A stretch of DNA of 16,199 nt. Source: Methanoculleus sp. (lineage in GTDB: Archaea > Halobacteriota > Methanomicrobia > Methanomicrobiales > Methanoculleaceae). Every line of letters begins with the position of its first letter. The first letter of the stretch is position 1. Below the pieces are notes generated by a model. That model did not search any database. It saw only the letters and a list, made by a program, of their open reading frames with translations, and was not told the origin of the DNA. The DNA lies in contig JALNXI010000012.1 in assembly GCA_023230425.1 (NCBI GenBank), forward strand, positions 1 through 16,199. Direction: 5' to 3'. Shown here piece by piece: positions 11,371 to 16,199 of the stretch. The position numbers were made by a program, and so were the translations under genes.

Positions 11371-14019
11371 ATGACCAGTCCAAAACGTGTTGGAAGGATC
11401 GAATTCGGGCTCTTCTCTCCGAAGGAGATCCGCAAAATGAGCGTCCGGAAGATCATCTGGGCGGACACCTATGACGATGACGGGTTTCCCTACCCCCAGG
11501 GTTTGATGGACCTGAACCTGGGCGTCATCGATCCGGGTCTCCGGTGCAAGACCTGCGACCAGAAGGCAGCAGATTGCCCGGGCCACTTCGGGCATATCGA
11601 ACTCGCGAAACCCGTCATCCACGTCGGGTATACCCGGCTGATCCGGAAACTCCTGCGGGTGACCTGCCGGTCCTGTTCCCGGCTGCTGATGACGGCCGAA
11701 GAGGTCGAGAAGGTCGTCGGGCCCGAGGACAGCGAACTTGCCGGGGATATCATCTCTGAGAAGGACATCAAGAAAGAGCGGGTCTGCCCTCACTGCGGGG
11801 AGCAGCAACTCAAGATCAACTTCGAGAAACCCACCACCTTCTCCGAGGTCTTTGTGGAAGACGGGAGGAAGACCGAGCACAAACTGACTCCGGCCGACAT
11901 CCGGGCGCGCCTCGAGAAGATCCCGGACGACGACCTGCGGGTTATGGGAGTCAACCCGGACGTCGCGCGACCGGAATGGACGATCCTCACCGTCCTCCCG
12001 GTCCCGCCGGTCACGATGCGCCCCTCAATCATCCTCGAGAACGGGCAGCGGTCCGAGGACGACCTGACCCACAAACTCGTGGATATCATCCGGATCAACC
12101 AGCGGTTCAAGGAGAACCAGGACGCCGGTGCGCCCCAGTTGATCATCGAGGATCTCTGGGAACTCCTGCAGTACCACGTCACCACCTACCTCGACAACGA
12201 GGTGGCGGGATGCCCGCCCGCCCGGCACCGGAGCGGCCGGCCCTTAAAGACCCTCTCGCAGCGTCTCAAGGGGAAAGAAGGGCGGTTCCGTGGCTCGCTC
12301 TCCGGTAAGCGTGTGAACTTCTCCGCCCGTACGGTGATCTCTCCCGACCCGAACCTCTCCATCGGTGAGGTCGGGATCCCGCTTGCCATCGCAAACGAGA
12401 TGACTCTCCCGATCAGGGTGACTCAGTTCAACCTCGAGGAGATGCGGCAGTACGTCTTAAACGGCCCCGAGCGTCCCACCCCCCGGTCGCCCTGCGGTGC
12501 AAACTACGCTATTCGGCCCGACAACCGGAGGATGCGCCTTTCGGATGCGAACCTGGAGACGGTCGCAGAGATGATCGAGCCGGGCTGGACCGTGGAACGG
12601 CAGCTAAAAGACGCAGATATCGTCCTCTTCAACCGGCAGCCCTCGCTGCACCGGATGAGTATCATGGCCCACCGGGTCGTCGTGATGGACGGGAAGACCT
12701 TCCGGCTGAACCCGGCCGTCTGCCCGCCCTACAACGCAGACTTCGACGGCGACGAGATGAACCTGCATATACCGCAGACCGAGGAGGCGCGGGCCGAGGC
12801 CGAGATTCTGGTCTCGGTGCAGGCGAACATCCTCTCGCCGAGGACCGGCGGCCCGATCATCGGCGGTATCCACGACCACATATCGGGCATCTTCCTCCTG
12901 ACGCACAGGATCCGCCACTTCCGGAAGGAGGAGACGCTCTACCTCACCCAGCACCTGCCCCTCGATCACCTGCCCGAGCCGGATAAGACGGACGATGCCG
13001 GGAACCCCCTCTGGACCAACAAGCAGGTCTTCTCGCTCATCCTTCCCGAGGACCTGAACATGCTCTTCCGGGCCTCGTCGTGCCAGAATTGTGAGACCTG
13101 TCGGCGGGAGATGTGCGAGAACGACGCTTTCGTCCGGATCGTCGCCGGGAACCTGATCACCGGTACCATCGACAAAAAGGGAATAGGCGCGTTCGACGGC
13201 CAGATCTTGCACCGGATCATACGGCAGCACGGCATGAAGCAGGCTGCTCAGTTCATCGATGACGTGACCAAACTCTCGATCCGGGGCATCATGCTCGAAG
13301 GGTTCTCGTTCGGTATCGACGACGAAGACCTGACCAAGAACGAGTACGGCCAGATCGACGAGGCACTGAAGGGCGCTATCAGTGACGTCGAGCGCCGGAT
13401 CAAGATCTTCAACGAGGGGCAACTCGAACCGATGCCCGGCCGGACGCTCGAGGAGACGCTCGAGATGCAGATCATGCAGGTGCTCGGCAAGGCCCGTGAC
13501 CGCACCGGTGAGATCGCCGGCCGGCATCTCGGTATGGACAACAGCGCTGTGGTGATGGCGGTCTCCGGCGCCCGTGGGTCGATGCTGAACCTGACGCAGA
13601 TGGCCGGGTGTCTCGGGCAGCAGTCGGTTCGTGGCGAGCGGATCATGCGTGGCTACGAGGACCGGACTCTGCCGCATTTCCGGCGCAACGAGCGTGGTGC
13701 GGAGGCGCACGGGTTCATCGCCAGCAGTTACAAGAGCGGTCTCTCCCCCACCGAGTTCTTCTTCCATGCCATCGGTGGGCGTGAGGGTCTTGTGGACACT
13801 GCAGTCCGGACGTCACAGAGCGGATACCTGCAGCGGCGGATGATCAACGCCCTGCAGGACCTCAAGGTGGCGTACGACGGTACCGTCCGGACAACTGGCG
13901 GCCGGATCATCCAGTTCCGCTACGGCGAGGATGGGACCGATCCCGGAAAGAGCAGTTATGGCGCTCCGGTAGACGTGAAGGGTATCGTGGAGAGCGTGTT
14001 AAAGGAGGAGGTCAAGTGA
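11371..14019 (+). CDS. rpoA1: RNA polymerase subunit A' (N-terminal part of beta', catalytic)
   Basis: 882 residues, usual size for archaeal A'. The clamp zinc site is C59-x2-C62-x6-C69-x2-H72 in CKTCDQKAADCPGHFGH. A second set is C99/C102 and C139/C142. GKRVNFSARTVISPDP follows, then the catalytic NADFDGD with D457, D459 and D461 binding the active-site magnesium. The C-terminal part has the bridge helix (GGREGLVDTAVRTSQSGYLQ). An added cysteine group, C571-x2-C574-x2-C577-x4-C582 in SCQNCETCRREMC, sits in the middle of the protein; similar groups occur in other euryarchaeal A' as I recall. It lies 21 nt after rpoB' with only a weak G-rich ribosome-binding tract, and its stop overlaps rpoA''. 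Confidence 0.97.
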   Translation: MTSPKRVGRIEFGLFSPKEIRKMSVRKIIWADTYDDDGFPYPQGLMDLNLGVIDPGLRCKTCDQKAADCPGHFGHIELAKPVIHVGYTRLIRKLLRVTCRSCSRLLMTAEEVEKVVGPEDSELAGDIISEKDIKKERVCPHCGEQQLKINFEKPTTFSEVFVEDGRKTEHKLTPADIRARLEKIPDDDLRVMGVNPDVARPEWTILTVLPVPPVTMRPSIILENGQRSEDDLTHKLVDIIRINQRFKENQDAGAPQLIIEDLWELLQYHVTTYLDNEVAGCPPARHRSGRPLKTLSQRLKGKEGRFRGSLSGKRVNFSARTVISPDPNLSIGEVGIPLAIANEMTLPIRVTQFNLEEMRQYVLNGPERPTPRSPCGANYAIRPDNRRMRLSDANLETVAEMIEPGWTVERQLKDADIVLFNRQPSLHRMSIMAHRVVVMDGKTFRLNPAVCPPYNADFDGDEMNLHIPQTEEARAEAEILVSVQANILSPRTGGPIIGGIHDHISGIFLLTHRIRHFRKEETLYLTQHLPLDHLPEPDKTDDAGNPLWTNKQVFSLILPEDLNMLFRASSCQNCETCRREMCENDAFVRIVAGNLITGTIDKKGIGAFDGQILHRIIRQHGMKQAAQFIDDVTKLSIRGIMLEGFSFGIDDEDLTKNEYGQIDEALKGAISDVERRIKIFNEGQLEPMPGRTLEETLEMQIMQVLGKARDRTGEIAGRHLGMDNSAVVMAVSGARGSMLNLTQMAGCLGQQSVRGERIMRGYEDRTLPHFRRNERGAEAHGFIASSYKSGLSPTEFFFHAIGGREGLVDTAVRTSQSGYLQRRMINALQDLKVAYDGTVRTTGGRIIQFRYGEDGTDPGKSSYGAPVDVKGIVESVLKEEVK

Positions 14020-15188
14020 ACAACGATATGGAACAGCGGATCGATACCCTCGTTCTGCCCTACCGGACCCGGGAAGACCTGAAGGCGATCCTGCATGAGC
14101 GGGATATCACCGATGAAGAGTTCGACCAGATCCTCGCGATGGTCTTCTCCGAGTATGAGAAGAGCCGGATCGAGCCCTGTGAGGCGGTCGGCGTCGTGGC
14201 GGCGCAGTCGATCGGCGAGCCCGGCACCCAGATGACGATGCGGACCTTCCACTACGCGGGTGTGGCCGAGATCAACGTTACCCTTGGTCTCCCCCGCCTC
14301 ATCGAGATCATGGATGCCCGGCGTGAGCCGAGCACCCCCACGATGGCGGTCTACCTGCTGGATGAATGGACGTTCAACCGTGACCGCGCCCGTGAGGTGA
14401 GCTGGCAGATCGAGGCCGCGCCGCTCCACGAGTTCGGGGATATCACCATCGACATGGAGAACATGCAGGTTCTTGTCCTGCTCAACAAATCGGTCTGTGA
14501 TCGACGGAAGATCACGGTAGATGAGATCTTCGAGACGGCCCCAAGAAAGATCCGGGAAAAACGGCACTTCCGCGACTTCGATGTCGAAGGGGACCCGAAG
14601 AAGGCGACGATCACTTTCATCCCGAAGAACCGGGAGAGTTACCAGAACCTCTTCCAGCTCGCAGAGCATGTCAGGAACGTCATCGTTCAGGGTATCGATG
14701 ATATCGAGCGGGTGGTCGTCAGAAAGGAGGGCGGAGAGTATATCCTTTATACTGAAGGCTCCAACCTAAAAGATGTCTTCGAAGTCGAGGGAGTTGATAC
14801 CGCTCGCACCCGGAGCAACAACATAAGCGAGATCGCCGATGTGCTCGGTATTGAGGCAGGTCGGAACGCGATCATCCAGGAGGCCTTAAGTACCCTGAAC
14901 GAACAGGGTATCGGCGTTGATGTCCGCCATATCATGCTCGTCGCTGACATGATGTGCATGGACGGCGAGGTCAAGCAGATCGGCCGGCACGGTATCGCCG
15001 GTGAGAAGGAGAGTGTCCTCTCCCGGGCTGCATTCGAAGTAACGGTCAACCATCTGCTGGATGCGGCAATCGCCAACGAAGTGGACGAACTCAACGGCGT
15101 CACCGAGAACGTGATCGTGGGCCAGCCTATCCAGCTCGGCACCGGTGATGTGAAACTCATCGCGAAACCCATAAACCTGAAAATCTAG
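14016..15188 (+). CDS. rpoA2: RNA polymerase subunit A'' (C-terminal part of beta')
   Basis: 390 residues, usual size for A''. It completes the large subunit: the trigger-loop region AAQSIGEPGTQMTMRTFHYA (62-81) lies near the N-terminus, and VDVRHIMLVADMMCMDGEVK with GRHGIAGEKESVLSRAAFE is the conserved cleft segment near the end. The GTG at 14016 overlaps the rpoA' stop (GTGA) and follows a strong AGGAGGAGGTC at 14003-14013. The in-frame ATG at 14028 would cost only four residues, and its Shine-Dalgarno spacing is also acceptable, so the start is uncertain by those residues. Confidence 0.97.
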   Translation: MNNDMEQRIDTLVLPYRTREDLKAILHERDITDEEFDQILAMVFSEYEKSRIEPCEAVGVVAAQSIGEPGTQMTMRTFHYAGVAEINVTLGLPRLIEIMDARREPSTPTMAVYLLDEWTFNRDRAREVSWQIEAAPLHEFGDITIDMENMQVLVLLNKSVCDRRKITVDEIFETAPRKIREKRHFRDFDVEGDPKKATITFIPKNRESYQNLFQLAEHVRNVIVQGIDDIERVVVRKEGGEYILYTEGSNLKDVFEVEGVDTARTRSNNISEIADVLGIEAGRNAIIQEALSTLNEQGIGVDVRHIMLVADMMCMDGEVKQIGRHGIAGEKESVLSRAAFEVTVNHLLDAAIANEVDELNGVTENVIVGQPIQLGTGDVKLIAKPINLKI

Positions 15189-15199
15189 GAGAATCATCT

Positions 15200-15487
15200 A
15201 TGGACTTTAATGCTTCACTACGTAAAGCCGTGAAGACTGGTACAGTGTTCCTCGGCCAGAATAAGACCCGGGAATGCATCGAGGAAGGCAAGGCTAAACT
15301 TGTCGTGGTGGCCAAAAACAGCCCCGAATCCGTCAAAAATCTCGTGAACGAGATCGATATCCCTGTCTTCGTCTACGAAGGTTCGAGTGTCCAGCTCGGG
15401 AAAGCCTGCGGTAGGCCGTACGTTGTCAGTGCGCTTGCTGTGGTCGAGCCGGGTGAATCCGATATCCTGAATGCTGCGAGAGTGTAG
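15200..15487 (+). CDS. rpl30e: Ribosomal protein eL30 (L30e)
   Basis: 95 residues, normal for archaeal L30e. The protein starts MDFNASLRKAVKTGTVFLGQ and shows the alpha-beta-alpha L7Ae/L30e fold, with GKAKLVVVAKNSPESV, IPVFVYEGSSVQLGKACG and RPYVVSALAVVEPGESDIL. It binds kink-turn RNA in the large subunit. A Shine-Dalgarno TAGGAGA (15186-15192) overlaps the rpoA'' stop codon. Its position between rpoA'' and nusA is the usual euryarchaeal arrangement. Confidence 0.95.
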   Translation: MDFNASLRKAVKTGTVFLGQNKTRECIEEGKAKLVVVAKNSPESVKNLVNEIDIPVFVYEGSSVQLGKACGRPYVVSALAVVEPGESDILNAARV

Positions 15488-15490
15488 ACA

Positions 15491-15940
15491 ATGCCACAGG
15501 TCGTGCTGACTGAAGAGTGCATGCGCCTCATCTCACAATTTGAGAGCCTCACTGGCGCAGGCAGCCGTGATTGTATCGTTGATAACCGCAACGAGCGTCT
15601 CATCTTCGTGATCAATCCCGGCGACATGGGACTTGCCATCGGCAAGAGCGGGTCGAGCATCAAGAAAGCTTCCGATGTGATGGGCAAAAGGATCGAGGTC
15701 GTGGAATACTCCGCAGACCCGGGTCAGTTCCTCCGGAACTGCTTCCTTCCTGCCCAGGTCACTGATATCGACTTCGACACCAACGAGGAGGACCAGCAGG
15801 TCGCCCTTGTTGAGGTGCGGGACGAGGACAGGGGCCTTGCCATCGGCAAAGCGGGGAAGAATATATTCAAGGCAAAGGTTCTTGCACAGCGGCAGCACGA
15901 CATCGCCGATGTCCAGCTGATGCAGAACGATCTGGCCTGA
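15491..15940 (+). CDS. nusA: NusA-like transcription factor (two KH domains)
   Basis: 149 residues, typical of the short archaeal NusA, which lacks the bacterial polymerase-binding N-terminal and S1 domains. Two KH loops are visible: GLAIGKSG (47-54) followed by SSIK, and GLAIGKAGKNI, whose G-x-x-G loop is 119-122. It binds RNA and is thought to modulate elongation or termination by the polymerase encoded just upstream. ATG 15491 begins 3 nt after the rpl30e stop, so translation is probably coupled. Here the usual next gene, rps12, does not follow. Confidence 0.95.
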   Translation: MPQVVLTEECMRLISQFESLTGAGSRDCIVDNRNERLIFVINPGDMGLAIGKSGSSIKKASDVMGKRIEVVEYSADPGQFLRNCFLPAQVTDIDFDTNEEDQQVALVEVRDEDRGLAIGKAGKNIFKAKVLAQRQHDIADVQLMQNDLA

Positions 15941-15953
15941 ATTTTCTCCCTCA

Positions 15954-15959
15954 TTTTTT
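15954..15959 (+). terminator. T6 tract after nusA, likely transcript end
   Basis: TTTTTT in a pyrimidine-rich run (CTCCCTCATTTTTTATCTCC) starts 14 nt after the nusA stop. Archaeal RNA polymerase stops efficiently at such T tracts, so the rpo transcript probably ends here. Confidence 0.55.
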
Positions 15960-15961
15960 AT

Positions 15962-16025
15962 CTCCGCGGGGTTGAAGGGGCAGAGCGGGAAGACCCCCTG
16001 CGCAAGCTGGGGGATGGGAGCGGAG
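15962..16025. other. Two-tier folded segment between nusA and tnpB
   Basis: CTCCGC (15962-15967) pairs with GCGGAG (16020-16025) and encloses a hairpin in which CCCCC (15994-15998) pairs with GGGGG (16009-16013), then a T-T mismatch, then GC pairs closed by a GCAA tetraloop (16002-16005). GGGGGAT (16009-16015) can pair instead with ATCCCCC (16041-16047). It starts directly after the T tract and might be the folded left end of an IS605/IS1341-type element or an RNA 3' structure. Confidence 0.5.
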
Positions 16026-16065
16026 CTCCTTCGTCCGGCGATCCCCCTGCCCCCACATCCCATAT

Positions 16066-16078
16066 CTCTATGATAGAG
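16066..16078. repeat. Small hairpin upstream of tnpB
   Basis: CTCTA (16066-16070) and TAGAG (16074-16078) pair around TGA, 43 nt before the tnpB start. Subterminal hairpins are recognition sites in IS200/IS605-type elements, but the element end cannot be placed from this side alone. Confidence 0.35.
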
Positions 16079-16121
16079 GACCGCATATCCTGAATGAGAG
16101 AACCCGCAGGAGAGTTTTCAG

Positions 16122-16199
16122 ATGCACCTTGCCACGAACGTCAAGATTCAGGTGACGCCTGAACAGGCCGATGTGCTCTGGCACCTCTCTGAAAAGTGT
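16122..16199 (+). CDS. tnpB: TnpB / IS605 OrfB-family protein, N-terminal 26 codons only
   Basis: ATG 16122 follows GCAGGAGAG (16106-16114), a good ribosome-binding site. The 26 visible residues (MHLATNVKIQVTPEQADVLW, then HLSEKC) match the start of TnpB/OrfB proteins, where a beta strand leads into VTPEQ and a helix ending in SEKC. TnpB is an RNA-guided nuclease carried by IS200/IS605 and IS1341-type elements and related to Cas12. The RuvC and zinc-finger parts, and any guide RNA at the 3' end, lie beyond the window. No tnpA is seen upstream, so this may be a tnpB-only element. The call rests on a short segment. Confidence 0.7.
   Translation, partial: MHLATNVKIQVTPEQADVLWHLSEKC

Noticed and set aside
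9544..11880. Very long open frame on the minus strand (778 codons)
   Set aside because: It lies opposite rpoB' and rpoA', whose motifs are unambiguous. High GC and codon bias on the coding strand leave the opposite frame open; the translation has no recognisable domain.
12604..13767. 387-codon minus-strand open frame
   Set aside because: Antisense to the catalytic part of rpoA', with low-complexity acidic/His-rich translation typical of a shadow frame.
1..16199. CRISPR array or known riboswitch
   Set aside because: No regularly spaced direct repeats of 25-40 nt and no leader that I recognise as a riboswitch were seen on either strand.

Overview
The window is archaeal and most likely comes from a methanogen of the order Methanomicrobiales (Methanoculleus-like). 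This rests on the A-type ATP synthase genes, an RNA polymerase whose two largest subunits are each split into two genes (B''/B' and A'/A''), an archaeal phosphoglycerate kinase with a GGGHS motif, eL30 and a short two-KH NusA, TATA-box promoters, tRNA genes without an encoded CCA, and high GC content. The genus is inference from general resemblance; no database search was done.

Layout. 1-2644 (+): the 3' end of A-ATP synthase subunit B, subunit D, and a closely spaced phosphoglycerate kinase gene. 2645-3303: a gene-poor gap between convergent genes, with a chain of small hairpins, a sharply AT-rich island and an orphan TATA box followed by a GC-rich stem-loop. 3304-4276 (-): a DUF89-family protein behind tRNA-Pro(GGG). 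4377-5362 (-): a MinD/ParA-like ATPase translationally coupled to a 67-residue membrane/coiled-coil protein. 5755-6767 (+): a Roadblock/LC7 protein coupled to a single-receiver response regulator, divergent from the ATPase pair. 6930-7361 (-): a PsiE-family membrane protein, separated from the response regulator by two strong inverted repeats. 7550-7623 (+): tRNA-Lys(UUU). 7703-15940 (+): the transcription cluster rpoH-rpoB''-rpoB'-rpoA'-rpoA''-rpl30e-nusA, mostly joined by 4-nt overlaps or very short gaps. 16122-16199 (+): the first 26 codons of a TnpB (IS605 OrfB/IS1341-type) gene, running off the window.

How it works together. The right half encodes the large subunits of RNA polymerase with its assembly/termination partners. 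In many Euryarchaeota this cluster continues into rps12-rps7-EF2-EF1A, but here a T-rich tract, a structured segment and a tnpB follow nusA. The left end supplies chemiosmotic (A-ATPase) and glycolytic/gluconeogenic (PGK) energy functions. The most intriguing part is the middle: two divergent, translationally coupled pairs (MinD-like ATPase plus membrane coiled-coil protein; Roadblock protein plus response regulator) that together look like a spatial or signalling module of unknown output. The promoters are read from TATA-like boxes and distances only; no transcript data are available.
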